A stretch of 45,918 nucleotides of DNA from Flavobacteriaceae bacterium (GCA_024643425.1 JAHEMY010000008.1:1-45918), one strand, 5' to 3'; positions 34,381 through 43,446 are shown, counted from the first letter of the stretch. Numbers and translations are program-made. Notes: generated by a model from the letters alone, not told the origin.

Positions 34381-34959
34381 ATGAAAAATGTTACTTTTAT
34401 TTTAGCGGCCATGCTTGTCACGGTCCTGACCCAAGCGCAAACTACCTACAACTTAGATTGGGCAGTTGGAATTAATGGCCCTGACGCTTCTGTCACCACT
34501 GAAATTGGTGATACGGTGGAATGGACTTGGACTGATGCACTACCACACTCTGTGAGAAGTCTATCCGGTTCGGCAGAGGATTTTGACAGTGGGATCTTTA
34601 CCGGGCTTGGAACTGTGTATTCTTATACATTTACTGTGGAAGGAGCGAACGATTACGACTGTGAGGTTCACTCCAGTATGTTTGGAACCATAACAGTGGT
34701 GCAACCTTTGGCGATTGAAGATAAGTTTGCCGTTAATGTGAAGTATTTCCCGAATCCGGTAACCAACAACTTAACAGTTACTTCTTTGATAAGTTTAGAT
34801 GCTTATCAGGTATACGATATTCTTGGAAAGCAAGTTCAGGCTGGGTCGGTAGATTCAAATGTAGCCGATATAAATATGGCTAATTTGAAGACCGGAGTGT
34901 ACTTTGTAAAGGTGCAATCTGGTGATTTACAGAAGTCTTTCAAAGTAGTGAAACGATAA
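34381..34959 (+). CDS. T9SS-exported cupredoxin (plastocyanin-like copper protein)
   Basis: A 192-residue secreted protein with a signal peptide (about 1-20, ending TQAQ). A type I copper domain (about 21-108) has the complete ligand set: His56 (PHSVRS), Cys94 and His97 (YDCEVHSSM) and Met100. A T9SS type A sorting domain (about 118-192, YFPNPVTNNL, VYDILGKQ) follows. It should be an electron carrier at the outer surface, a natural partner of the haem lipoprotein gene upstream. It lies 55 bases after the DUF5777 gene, and a terminator follows. Confidence 0.88.
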   Translation: MKNVTFILAAMLVTVLTQAQTTYNLDWAVGINGPDASVTTEIGDTVEWTWTDALPHSVRSLSGSAEDFDSGIFTGLGTVYSYTFTVEGANDYDCEVHSSMFGTITVVQPLAIEDKFAVNVKYFPNPVTNNLTVTSLISLDAYQVYDILGKQVQAGSVDSNVADINMANLKTGVYFVKVQSGDLQKSFKVVKR

Positions 34960-34969
34960 ATTTTCTAAA

Positions 34970-34998
34970 AAAACAGCCCAGAAATGGGTTGTTTTTTT
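34970..34998 (+). terminator. Terminator after cupredoxin gene
   Basis: AAACAGCCCA and TGGGTTGTTT pair over 10 bp with one G·T wobble around a GAAA loop, then a T-run. Confidence 0.88.
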
Positions 34999-35024
34999 AT
35001 ATTTACAAAATCAAAGGCCCCCAA

Positions 35025-35903
35025 ATGCTTAGATATTATACTGTTTTTTTCGCACTATTAGGATTCAATTCCTATTCCCAGACTTTTTATAATGGTTTTG
35101 AGGAAGGCTCTATTGAAGGATGGAGTCAAACCGATGGAACGTCCAATTTATTGGGTGTTTCCAACGATGTCTACAATTATTTGACCCTTCAATCGAAGAG
35201 TGATTCGCAAGAATTGGCATTGTCCAATCGCGATTACGATTATTGGGCAGGAAATTATTTTCTTGAGACTTCCGAAGGGGAGGTATTAAGAACCGTGGAC
35301 GACATTATTATTAAAAATACCAACGATTTTGATTTACACCTGCGGTATGGCTTTAAAGGTGCCAATGGATATGAAGTAATTACCACAAATCCTATTGTGA
35401 TTAAAGCGAATTCCGATTGGGAAGCCTATTCTAATTTTTACTATGCTTTTTTTGATGAAGAAGTATTGGATAATTTAACCATTATCAACAATACCGAAGA
35501 CCAGCCATGGAATGAAGTAATGCAAAGTATCCACGAATTGTTTGAGGATGTTGTTGAATTCAAAATATTTCACAACCCTGAGGTTTCGTTTGAAGGGAGT
35601 AAACAAAAAGGTACCTTAATGATGGAATCGGTAGTATCTTGGGAACAAAGCGAAGCTCCTGTAAAGGATTTACCAAAACTATCCATATTTCCGAACCCAT
35701 TTGTCGATCAACTTCAAATAACGTCCAATGAGGTAATTAATGCGCTAAAAATCTACAATACGCAAGGAAGTCTAGTGTTTGATAGAAATATAAATAACCG
35801 CACTCAAAACGTTGACGTATCATTCTTAAATAGCGGTGTGTATATGTTTGAGGTAGAATTTATAAATGGTACCGTTCTTTCGAAGAAACTGGTGAAGCAA
35901 TAA
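35025..35903 (+). CDS. T9SS-secreted protein of unknown function
   Basis: A 292-residue exported protein. The start at 35025 gives a signal peptide (MLRYYTVFFALLGFNSYSQ); a longer frame upstream runs into the terminator. The first mature stretch TFYNGFEEGSIEGWSQTDG is typical of a carbohydrate-binding-like or MAM-like β-sandwich. The C-terminal 70 residues form a T9SS type A sorting domain (SIFPNPFVDQLQI, IYNTQGSLVFD, GVYMFEVEF). No catalytic site is recognisable. It follows the cupredoxin gene but is separated from it by a terminator. Confidence 0.75.
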   Translation: MLRYYTVFFALLGFNSYSQTFYNGFEEGSIEGWSQTDGTSNLLGVSNDVYNYLTLQSKSDSQELALSNRDYDYWAGNYFLETSEGEVLRTVDDIIIKNTNDFDLHLRYGFKGANGYEVITTNPIVIKANSDWEAYSNFYYAFFDEEVLDNLTIINNTEDQPWNEVMQSIHELFEDVVEFKIFHNPEVSFEGSKQKGTLMMESVVSWEQSEAPVKDLPKLSIFPNPFVDQLQITSNEVINALKIYNTQGSLVFDRNINNRTQNVDVSFLNSGVYMFEVEFINGTVLSKKLVKQ

Positions 35904-35904
35904 G

Positions 35905-37224
35905 TTAGAAATCTTCTTCCGCTCTTTTTAACAGTTTTTCGTCAATATTCTTGTTGGCTTTTGCCCCTAGTTGTTTTAATTTTTCAACACGGTTGATTAG
36001 ATTTCCACGACCCGTGAGTTTTTTCATCGCGTTTTCATAAGTCCCCTGAACAGTTCCTATTTGTTTTCCGATTTTAATAAGCTCTTCCATCAAATTTGTA
36101 AAACTGTCGTATAAGGCACCGGCCTGTGTGGCAATCTCTAAGGCATTTTGTTGCTGTTTTTCATTGGTCCACATACTGTCTATAGTGCGCAGAGTAGCTA
36201 GCAAAGTGGTGGGAGTTACGATCACGATATTTTTCTCGAATGCCCATGTATAGAGGGAGTTTTCTTGATTAATGGCTACGGCAAAGGCTGGTTCAATTGG
36301 CACAAATAACAAAACAAAATCTGGGCTCTCAATTTTATAAATATCCTGATAGTTTTTATTGCTCAATTGTTCAATATGCTTCTTGATTGAAGCAATGTGC
36401 TCTTTCAAAAATTTATTCTTAGCATCCTGATCCTCTTCATTCACGAAGCGTTCATAAGCAGTCAATGACACTTTCGAATCGATAATCATTTTTTTATTGT
36501 CCGGTAAGTACAATACCACATCAGGAAGGATTCGTTTTCCCTCTTCATTCGTGAAACTATTCTGAATAAAATATTCTCGGTCTTTTTCCAGGCCACTCTT
36601 TTCAAGAACACGTTCTAACACCAATTCTCCCCAATTCCCCTGTAATTTACTATCTCCTTTTAACGCTTTTGTAAGGTTAGTAGCCTCTTTACTCATCTGT
36701 TCATTTAGCTCTTTTAAACCAACTATTTGCTGGCGTAAGGTTGCGTGATGGTCGATGCTGTCTTTATGAGTGTCTTCGACCCGCTTTTCAAATTTTTCAA
36801 TTTTATCCTGAAGCGGCTTTAAGATGATATCTAGGTTGTCTTTATTTTGTTTGGTGAATTTTTCCGATTTGGTCTCTAGGATCTTATTGGCAAGATTTTC
36901 AAACTCTTTGGTAAACTTTTCTTGTAATTTTTCCAAATCATCTTTTTGCTCATTGAGTTTACGCTCCAAATTCTCATTCTCTGAATTTCGTTTGACCAAT
37001 TCTGTATTTAAGAATTCCTTTTCCTTGCGAATAGATTCTCGCTCATTAATGGTATTTTGAAGCCTTTCACCTAATTTTTCTTCTTGTTCTTTTAACTGAA
37101 GAATGCGCTCTTCCAGCGTACTGGATTGCGATTTATGCTTTAACTTGGCAATTAAATTACCCACGTAGGCACCTGCCAATACTGAAATTAAACCGATAAG
37201 AAATACAATAAAAGGTTCACTCAT
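35905..37224 (-). CDS. rmuC: DNA recombination protein RmuC
   Basis: A 439-residue RmuC, a nuclease-like protein that limits recombination at inverted repeats. The N-terminus has a membrane helix (EPFIVFLIGLISVLAGAYVG). A long charged coiled coil (about 30-190) follows, then the RmuC domain (about 200-410) with LQGNWGELVLERVLEKSGL and the nuclease-like IIDSKVSLTAYERF. It starts 27 bases after the B12 ATPase gene and may be read from that transcript. Its stop is one base from the stop of the convergent T9SS gene. Confidence 0.93.
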   Translation of the reverse strand: MSEPFIVFLIGLISVLAGAYVGNLIAKLKHKSQSSTLEERILQLKEQEEKLGERLQNTINERESIRKEKEFLNTELVKRNSENENLERKLNEQKDDLEKLQEKFTKEFENLANKILETKSEKFTKQNKDNLDIILKPLQDKIEKFEKRVEDTHKDSIDHHATLRQQIVGLKELNEQMSKEATNLTKALKGDSKLQGNWGELVLERVLEKSGLEKDREYFIQNSFTNEEGKRILPDVVLYLPDNKKMIIDSKVSLTAYERFVNEEDQDAKNKFLKEHIASIKKHIEQLSNKNYQDIYKIESPDFVLLFVPIEPAFAVAINQENSLYTWAFEKNIVIVTPTTLLATLRTIDSMWTNEKQQQNALEIATQAGALYDSFTNLMEELIKIGKQIGTVQGTYENAMKKLTGRGNLINRVEKLKQLGAKANKNIDEKLLKRAEEDF

Positions 37225-37251
37225 TTTAAAAAGATGTTTCCGTAAAGATAA

Positions 37252-38046
37252 TTAATCCTTGATAGTAAAGCGTCCAGTTTGGCCGTCAAAAAGTATAGTA
37301 TCTTCTGGAAATAGTGAAGTAAAAGCACCATTTGAAATTAATGTACAAGGATCGTCAAAATGAAAGGCATTTGGAATCATCACCATCATGCGGTCACTTA
37401 GCTGAATGGCCAGATCAATTTCATGAGTAGAGAAGAGGATGGTCTTTCCCATTTCTTTTGCCAGTTTTTTAAGCAATTTTAAAATTATCGCCCGATGATA
37501 AAGGTCTAAATGGGTAGTTGGTTCATCCAAAACAATCACCGGGGTATCCTGAGCCAAGGCCCTGGCAATAGCGACGCGCTGTAATTGTCCATCACTTAAT
37601 TCAAAACATTTTCTAGAGACCAATTTTTTTGTATCGGTGAGAAATAGCGCATTGGAGATTTTCTCTAAATCTATTTCAGACAACTGTCCTAACCAATTGG
37701 TATGTGGTTGTCGTCCTAGGGCTACAAATTCACCCACCGACAAATTTTTAGAACTTGGGGCTTCGGTAAGAACAACACTCACAAGCTTTGCCAAATCCAA
37801 ACTTTCATAGTTTAAAATAGATTTACCGTCAATCTCGATGGCACCGCCCAAAGAGGCCTGCATACCGGTCAAGGTGCGCAATAACGTTGATTTTCCGATT
37901 CCGTTAGCGCCAACCAAACCAATCAAGCTGCCTGCATTCAATTTAAAAGAAATACCATCGCTTAGAATGATGGCGTCCTTTTTTTGTTGATAGCCAATAA
38001 CCAAATTGGTCACTTCAAGAATGCTATGTGCGCTTGAACTTGTCAT
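37252..38046 (-). CDS. btuD: Vitamin B12 ABC transporter ATPase
   Basis: A 264-residue FecE/BtuD-type ATPase with Walker A GANGIGKST, signature LSDGQLQRVAIARA, Walker B PVIVLDEPTTHLD and switch histidine in FSTHE. It overlaps the permease start by one base (TAATG). The B12 assignment rests on context: a cobalamin riboswitch and a TonB receptor lie at the head of the locus. Taken alone it could equally serve a siderophore. Confidence 0.88.
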   Translation of the reverse strand: MTSSSAHSILEVTNLVIGYQQKKDAIILSDGISFKLNAGSLIGLVGANGIGKSTLLRTLTGMQASLGGAIEIDGKSILNYESLDLAKLVSVVLTEAPSSKNLSVGEFVALGRQPHTNWLGQLSEIDLEKISNALFLTDTKKLVSRKCFELSDGQLQRVAIARALAQDTPVIVLDEPTTHLDLYHRAIILKLLKKLAKEMGKTILFSTHEIDLAIQLSDRMMVMIPNAFHFDDPCTLISNGAFTSLFPEDTILFDGQTGRFTIKD

Positions 38047-39077
38047 TAAAACAATAATTTTTTCTTTCTAATTAATAACCAAATTACAACCGGAGCCCCT
38101 ATTAATGAAGTGATGGCATTTATGGGAAGGGTGTATTCACTAAAAGGAACTTGTGCTACAGTATCGCAGAGCAGCATTACTATGGCACCCATTAATACCA
38201 CCGAGGGTAGTAATATTCGATGGTCGGAACTTGAGATCCATTGTCGTGCAATGTGTGGAATAGCGAGTCCGATAAAGGCTATCGGACCGGCGAATGCCGT
38301 GATACTTCCTGCCAACAAACTGGTAGCGACAATAAGCATGAACGTGGTTCTTTTTATGTTGATTCCCATGCTCTTAGCGTAGTTTTCACCGAGTAACAAT
38401 GCATTTAACGATTTTATGGCAAACAACCCGATTAGGAGTCCCAAAACAACGCATAAAAAAAGAATAAAAACTCCTTGCCATGATTGGTTTCCAAGGCTTC
38501 CAAACGACCAAAATACATATTGTTGAAGTTTTTCGGCATTACTAAAATAAGAGAGTACGGCAACTACCGCCGAGGTGACACTTCCAAACATGAGTCCGAT
38601 AATTAAAATGGCCATGGTATCTTTCACCCTTAAAGCCACTGCCAGAACGGCTAATAGTACGAGAAAGCTGCCTAAGGCCGAAGCGATTACTAAACTCCAT
38701 TGACTCATTAGTAATGTTCCGAAAAAACCTCCGAAAGAACCGGCTCCGAGAATTAACAACGCTACTCCCAAACTTGCTCCACTGCTTAATCCAAGAACAA
38801 AAGGACCTGCCAAAGGATTGCGAAATAAGGTTTGCATGATTAATCCGGAAACGCCCAAACCACTTCCCACCATAATTGCCGTTAGGGCTTTTGGTAAGCG
38901 ATAATTGAGAACAATATAATCCCAAGAGGAATGCGTGCTTTGTCCGCCAAAGAGAATTGTTCCCAACTCTTTCAAAGGAATGTTAACCGAACCTAAACTC
39001 AAATTGAGCAGAAACATCGCCATCGTTCCAAACGAAAGTAACAGAAAGGTGTTTCGGTGTGTGTTCTTTAGAATCAT
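38046..39077 (-). CDS. btuC: Vitamin B12 ABC transporter permease
   Basis: A 343-residue FecCD/BtuC permease with about ten membrane helices, including the family motifs RLPKALTAIMVGSGLGVSGL, NPLAGPFVLGLSSGASLG and GPIAFIGLAIPHIAR. It dimerises and pairs with the ATPase next to it. Its start overlaps the binding-protein stop (ATGA), so the whole btuFCD set is one transcript. Confidence 0.88.
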   Translation of the reverse strand: MILKNTHRNTFLLLSFGTMAMFLLNLSLGSVNIPLKELGTILFGGQSTHSSWDYIVLNYRLPKALTAIMVGSGLGVSGLIMQTLFRNPLAGPFVLGLSSGASLGVALLILGAGSFGGFFGTLLMSQWSLVIASALGSFLVLLAVLAVALRVKDTMAILIIGLMFGSVTSAVVAVLSYFSNAEKLQQYVFWSFGSLGNQSWQGVFILFLCVVLGLLIGLFAIKSLNALLLGENYAKSMGINIKRTTFMLIVATSLLAGSITAFAGPIAFIGLAIPHIARQWISSSDHRILLPSVVLMGAIVMLLCDTVAQVPFSEYTLPINAITSLIGAPVVIWLLIRKKKLLF

Positions 39078-40210
39078 TCTGCTAAAGGTGCAAAGAAATA
39101 AGGAGAATACTCCGGTAATAGTTCAGGGTGTAATATTTTAATTAAGTCTTTAAGGACAAGGTCCGGACGATTTGGGGCTAATTCGTAATAGAGGACCCCT
39201 CCAGTTGCTCCCGTCCGTGTGGTGAAGGTATAGATCTCTTGTGTTTCAAATGCCTTAAACTGCCCATAAACTGAATGCGCTTCTTGCAATTGATAGTAGG
39301 AGTTATATTGTCCGGGGCCAATCCAATAATCGGCATTTCGCCCCGTTTCGAGGACGCTTTCTAGATTTAGAGATAAACTCCCGGTCCCTTCTCGATCTTT
39401 CCAAAGATAATCCCCATGCGCGTCGGCAATAAATTGTGCTGCCCAACTTCCCCCTTGCGGTAAATACCAAATATCTTTATACATGGCTCCGCTAAGAACG
39501 GTAGGGTAGGTGGATGCATTGGCCGCAAGAGTTTTCGCCTCGAGGTATTCTTTTTCAATTTCTGAAAACAATTGGTTGGCTTCTTCGGCTTTTCCATAAA
39601 GCGCACCGAAGAATTTAATCCATTCAGCCTTACCTAAAGGATGCGTTTCTGTCCAATCTGCATTGTATAGAACGGGAATTCCTGCACGCTGAAGCGTTGT
39701 TACCGTTTTGTTTTTTCCTTCGATGGCAAAAGTAACCACGGCATCTGGATTGCTTTCAATCAAAACTTCGGTATTAATGGCTTCATTCTGCCCTAATTCT
39801 CTAATTTTTCCAACATCTATAAGGCTTCGAGTTTTTTCTGAAGAGATGTAATTTAAATTAGGAAACCCAACCAAGGTTTCTTCCGCACCCAACATTTCGA
39901 GCGAAGGAATGTGCGTTGTTGAAGTCACTACAATCGAACGTATTGGAACTTGAAGAACAGCCTCATAGCTCGCCTCATCTTCTAATTTTTCCTGCGTTTC
40001 CTTGAGTAAATACCGATAAGAGACATCGCTTCCCGGCCACGGATTTGAAACAGTTAGTACACTATAACCATCGAATTGCTCAATATTGAAACCTTTTGCA
40101 TAGGTTATAACATCCTGTTTATCAGGAGTATTTACGTTGGATTCTTGATTACCTTCTCTGCATCCAAAAAGTACGATTACCAAAGAAAAGTAAAGATGAA
40201 TTTTTTTCAT
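39074..40210 (-). CDS. btuF: Periplasmic vitamin B12-binding lipoprotein
   Basis: A 378-residue BtuF/FecB-type solute-binding lipoprotein with lipobox Cys17 (VIVLFGC). Family features include TTHIPSLEMLGAEETLVGFP and NTEVLIESNPDAVVTFAIEG. A TTG two codons upstream is in frame, but the ATG at 40210 gives the natural leader. A minus-strand -7-like TATTTTTG ends three bases before this ATG, so the message may be leaderless. The receptor gene btuB is divergent. Confidence 0.87.
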   Translation of the reverse strand: MKKIHLYFSLVIVLFGCREGNQESNVNTPDKQDVITYAKGFNIEQFDGYSVLTVSNPWPGSDVSYRYLLKETQEKLEDEASYEAVLQVPIRSIVVTSTTHIPSLEMLGAEETLVGFPNLNYISSEKTRSLIDVGKIRELGQNEAINTEVLIESNPDAVVTFAIEGKNKTVTTLQRAGIPVLYNADWTETHPLGKAEWIKFFGALYGKAEEANQLFSEIEKEYLEAKTLAANASTYPTVLSGAMYKDIWYLPQGGSWAAQFIADAHGDYLWKDREGTGSLSLNLESVLETGRNADYWIGPGQYNSYYQLQEAHSVYGQFKAFETQEIYTFTTRTGATGGVLYYELAPNRPDLVLKDLIKILHPELLPEYSPYFFAPLAE

Positions 40211-40213
40211 GTT

Positions 40214-40221
40214 CAAAAATA
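40214..40221 (-). promoter_or_regulatory. Putative -7 box of the btuFCD operon
   Basis: The minus strand reads TATTTTTG, with a TTTG 21 bases further upstream (40243-40246). It ends three bases before the btuF ATG, so transcription would begin at or close to the start codon. No riboswitch fits between it and the gene. Confidence 0.4.
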
Positions 40222-40269
40222 ATGGTTTTTAAGGGGCTTTGGCAAACGATAAATATGTAATTTCGACGT

Positions 40270-40440
40270 GAATTTTGGTTTTTCCTTTTTAGGAAGGAAA
40301 ATTAAAAGGGAATTCGGTGAAATACCGAAGCTGTTCCCGCAACTGTAAGCCGCCCGCAAGGGTAGCACGCTACTTCAAAACCACTGTGCATTGCATGGGA
40401 AGGTAAGTGCGATAGGCAAGCCAGGAGACCTGCCAGATTC
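40270..40440 (+). promoter_or_regulatory. Cobalamin (B12) riboswitch of btuB
   Basis: Clear conserved core: GGGAATTCGGTGAAATACCG, then CCCGCAACTGTAAGC (about 40308-40350) and the B12 box AAGCCAGGAGACCTGCC (40418-40434). GAAT (40270-40273) and ATTC (40437-40440) can close P1. It senses adenosylcobalamin and lowers receptor expression when B12 is plentiful. The 108 bases after it hold possible competing hairpins (see findings). It points only to the plus strand, so btuFCD would not be under it. It fills much of the 338-base gap 40211-40548. Confidence 0.95.
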
Positions 40441-40548
40441 AACAATTTGTCAAACTTTCGGGATAAAGGTTTGGAAATATTAGCGTGTGTTCCAAGAGGG
40501 ACAGTACCTTTTTATTTCTCGCTCTGTTTCCGTTTTAATTTAATTAAA

Positions 40549-42489
40549 ATGAAAAAACATGTATTATTTGGCCTCAGCCTTTTAGGTGCTGCAGGCATGC
40601 TGGTCGCTCAAGAATCGAACGACCTAAATCAACTTCAACAATTGGATTCGGTGTACATTGATTCCAAAACAACCCTAGATCGAAAGAACAGTGGAAAAAC
40701 GGTGGTAGTCATTTCAAAAGACCAAATCAAAGCCAATGCCGGCAGGTCCGTTGCACAAATTCTAAATGAATTAGCAGGGTTTGAAATGAACGGCTCTAAC
40801 AGTAACAACGGTCAGAATTTGGGGTATTTCGTCCGCGGAGGGCGAAACAGACAGGTGCTGGTTTTGATGGATGGTGTTCCATTGAACGATGCTTCTCAAA
40901 TTTCGAACGACTATGACCTACGGCTACTACCATTGGATCAAATAGAACGCATCGAGGTAATGAAAGGAGCGTCCAGCGTTCTATATGGAAGTGGAGCAGC
41001 TACGGCCGTGATTAGCATTACTAGTACTAAGTCTTCCAAAGAGCCTTTTCAATTAAATGTATCATCAGTAATCGGGTCGGATCGATCTGCTGAAGATCGA
41101 AATTATCAGGTGGAAGCCCTCACTAATAGTTTGGGTGTACAGGGAACTTTAGGGAAGTTCTTTTACCAAGGGACTTTGAATCATCGATATAGCGATGGAT
41201 TATCGGCCATTGCGGCACCAGATGGTAGCGATCCTTTTATGGAAGATCCCTTTGATGCCTTTCAAGCAAAAGCAAATTTCGGTGTGCATCTTACAAAAAA
41301 CATTACAGTGAGTCAGTTTGTTTCGGTAGATAACATGCAAAACAGTTTTGACGATTTTTCTTATCAAGATGCGAATTTTAAAAGCACTTCAAAACAATGG
41401 CGTACAGGAGGACACTTTGAATGGAAATACAAAAATGGCGTCTATATTTTTAACGACAACTACTCGAGCATAGAACGCGTTGTAAGTTCATCTTTCCCTG
41501 CTAAATACGACTCTAATTCGTATTCCTTCGACAATTACCTTCAACACCGGCTTGGTACTCAATTGAAAGCCATTGTGGGCTTAAATGGAAATTTCAGCAA
41601 AATGAATTCTTATACCATTCCTTATGAATCAAACGACTTTGAGCAAGAGGTAAATGACGAGCAGGCCAGATTTAATTATTTCGATCCTTATATAAACTTT
41701 ATTTACACCTCCAGTTATGGTTTGAACCTCAATGCAGGGGTGAGAATGAATATTCATAGCAAATACAGCAACCACTTTGTGTATCAGATCAATCCTTCTT
41801 ACTATATGGAGTTTGGATCCTACGGTATAAAAATCCTGGGATCCTATAGCACCGCATACATTACGCCATCTTTATATCAAATCTACGATCCTATTTATGG
41901 TAATGAAAACTTGATTCCTGAGGAGAATACCACAACGGAGGTTGGAATTGAACTTACCAAAGGAAAGACATTTCGTTGGTCGGTGCTTTATTTTCAACGA
42001 AAAGAGGACCAATTCATCGACTTTGTTGTGGTAGATCCGGATACTTTTCAATACCAATACCAGAATACGGATGAGAGCTTTGAAGCCAGTGGACTAGAAA
42101 CGGAGTTGTCCCTAGAATTATATAGAAACTTGCAATGGAACGCTAATTACACATACACAAAAAGAGACGACCGATTTGCGCTTCGTATTCCTGAACATAA
42201 AGTAAATTCGAGCATCCTGTACCAACCAAGCGCTAAAACGTCGATGGGAGTCCAATTTCAATTTACGTCAAAACGAGACGATAATTTTTTCAACCCAGAT
42301 ACTTTTGAAAATGAATTCGTAAGCTTGGCTTCCTACACCCTTTTTGGATTACATGCACAACAGCAATTAACCAAGAACCTGAAGGTATTGGTTGCCTTGG
42401 ATAATATTTTCAATGAAGCGTATGAAGAGTTGTACCGTTATCAAACGAAAGGTCGAAATTTTCGATTGGGTGTGAACTTGAATATTTAG
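40549..42489 (+). CDS. btuB: TonB-dependent vitamin B12 receptor
   Basis: A 646-residue outer-membrane receptor. The start at 40549 gives a signal peptide (about 1-21, ending MLVAQ); the longer frame runs through the riboswitch platform. The N-terminal plug (about 45-150) has LNELAGFEMNGSNSNNGQNL, VLVLMDGVPLNDASQ and IERIEVMKGASSVLYGSGA. The rest is a 22-strand barrel. The B12 riboswitch directly upstream and the divergent btuFCD genes support cobalamin as ligand. Its last four bases overlap the convergent deoC. Confidence 0.92.
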   Translation: MKKHVLFGLSLLGAAGMLVAQESNDLNQLQQLDSVYIDSKTTLDRKNSGKTVVVISKDQIKANAGRSVAQILNELAGFEMNGSNSNNGQNLGYFVRGGRNRQVLVLMDGVPLNDASQISNDYDLRLLPLDQIERIEVMKGASSVLYGSGAATAVISITSTKSSKEPFQLNVSSVIGSDRSAEDRNYQVEALTNSLGVQGTLGKFFYQGTLNHRYSDGLSAIAAPDGSDPFMEDPFDAFQAKANFGVHLTKNITVSQFVSVDNMQNSFDDFSYQDANFKSTSKQWRTGGHFEWKYKNGVYIFNDNYSSIERVVSSSFPAKYDSNSYSFDNYLQHRLGTQLKAIVGLNGNFSKMNSYTIPYESNDFEQEVNDEQARFNYFDPYINFIYTSSYGLNLNAGVRMNIHSKYSNHFVYQINPSYYMEFGSYGIKILGSYSTAYITPSLYQIYDPIYGNENLIPEENTTTEVGIELTKGKTFRWSVLYFQRKEDQFIDFVVVDPDTFQYQYQNTDESFEASGLETELSLELYRNLQWNANYTYTKRDDRFALRIPEHKVNSSILYQPSAKTSMGVQFQFTSKRDDNFFNPDTFENEFVSLASYTLFGLHAQQQLTKNLKVLVALDNIFNEAYEELYRYQTKGRNFRLGVNLNI

Positions 42490-43130
42490 AGCGAATTAAC
42501 CAGATGAATTCCGTTCGAGGTTCCAATGCGAGAAGCTCCTGCGGCAATTAATTCAAGGGCCATACGCCCGGAATGAATGCCTCCTGAAGCTTTTATGCCA
42601 ACGTTATGGGGTAACGAAGCACTCAGGAGGTTTACGTCGTGTAAGGTGGCGCCTCCGGAACCGAAGCCGGTTGAGGTTTTTACAAAATCGCCTCCTGCCT
42701 TTACGACAATTTCACAAGCCAGTTTTTTTTCATCATCGGACAAGTAGCAAGTCTCAATAATCACTTTTAGGATTTTAGAACCGGCGATTTTTTTAATGGA
42801 TGAAATTTCTTCTCGTATCGACTTTACCAAGCCCGATTTTAAATGGCCTAAATTCATAACCATATCAAGCTCGTCCGAACCTTCTTCTATTGCTTTTTTA
42901 GCTTCGGCGATTTTGGAACTTGAGGAAGCTGTCCCCAAGGGAAATCCGATGGTGGTAACCACTTTTACTCGTTCATTCTTGAGTAAATCGGCCGCTAAAA
43001 GGGTATAGCAGCTATTGACACATACTGCGTAAAATTGATAATCGACTGCTTCTTTGACAAGGGTTCTGATATCCTCAGAGCTCGCCGTGGATTTTAACAA
43101 AGAATGATCAATAAATTGCTTTAATTCCAT
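42486..43130 (-). CDS. deoC: Deoxyribose-phosphate aldolase
   Basis: A 214-residue class I aldolase that splits 2-deoxyribose 5-phosphate into glyceraldehyde 3-phosphate and acetaldehyde. The Schiff-base lysine is Lys151 (DFVKTSTGFG), with Lys180 (GIKASGG) and Asp89 (ELDMVMN) completing the site. It is in a minus-strand run with trxA, whose stop is one base upstream of this start, and the TerB-like gene. No other deo genes are nearby. Confidence 0.96.
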   Translation of the reverse strand: MELKQFIDHSLLKSTASSEDIRTLVKEAVDYQFYAVCVNSCYTLLAADLLKNERVKVVTTIGFPLGTASSSSKIAEAKKAIEEGSDELDMVMNLGHLKSGLVKSIREEISSIKKIAGSKILKVIIETCYLSDDEKKLACEIVVKAGGDFVKTSTGFGSGGATLHDVNLLSASLPHNVGIKASGGIHSGRMALELIAAGASRIGTSNGIHLVNSL

Positions 43131-43131
43131 G

Positions 43132-43431
43132 CTACAAATTTCTGTTTATTAGCTCGACCAGCTGATGCTTTTGCTGTACGCCAGATTCGCGCCAAACTTG
43201 TATTCCTTTTTTAAAAAGAACCAAAGTTGGAACGCCCATTACTTGATACTTTGAAGCCAATGCTTGGTTTTTATCCACATCAATTTTCACAATCTTCACT
43301 TTTTCGCCCACATCGTTTTTCACTTCTTTTAAAATAGGTCCTAACATTTTGCAGGGCCCACACCAGTCTGCGGAAAAGTCGACCAGTACCAAAGGATGAG
43401 AAGCCACGATATCGTTAAAACTAGTTTTCAT
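43132..43431 (-). CDS. trxA: Thioredoxin
   Basis: A 99-residue cytosolic thioredoxin with active site WCGPC (Cys24 and Cys27) and the cis-proline loop MGVPTLVLF. No signal peptide. Sits between deoC and the TerB-like gene on the same strand, with spacings of 1 and 15 bases, so the three are probably one transcript. Confidence 0.95.
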   Translation of the reverse strand: MKTSFNDIVASHPLVLVDFSADWCGPCKMLGPILKEVKNDVGEKVKIVKIDVDKNQALASKYQVMGVPTLVLFKKGIQVWRESGVQQKHQLVELINRNL

Positions 43432-43446
43432 GGAAACAAAAGGCTT

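Noticed and set aside
40447-40548. Upstream extension of btuB from 40447
   Set aside because: It runs through the riboswitch expression platform. The signal peptide begins at 40549.
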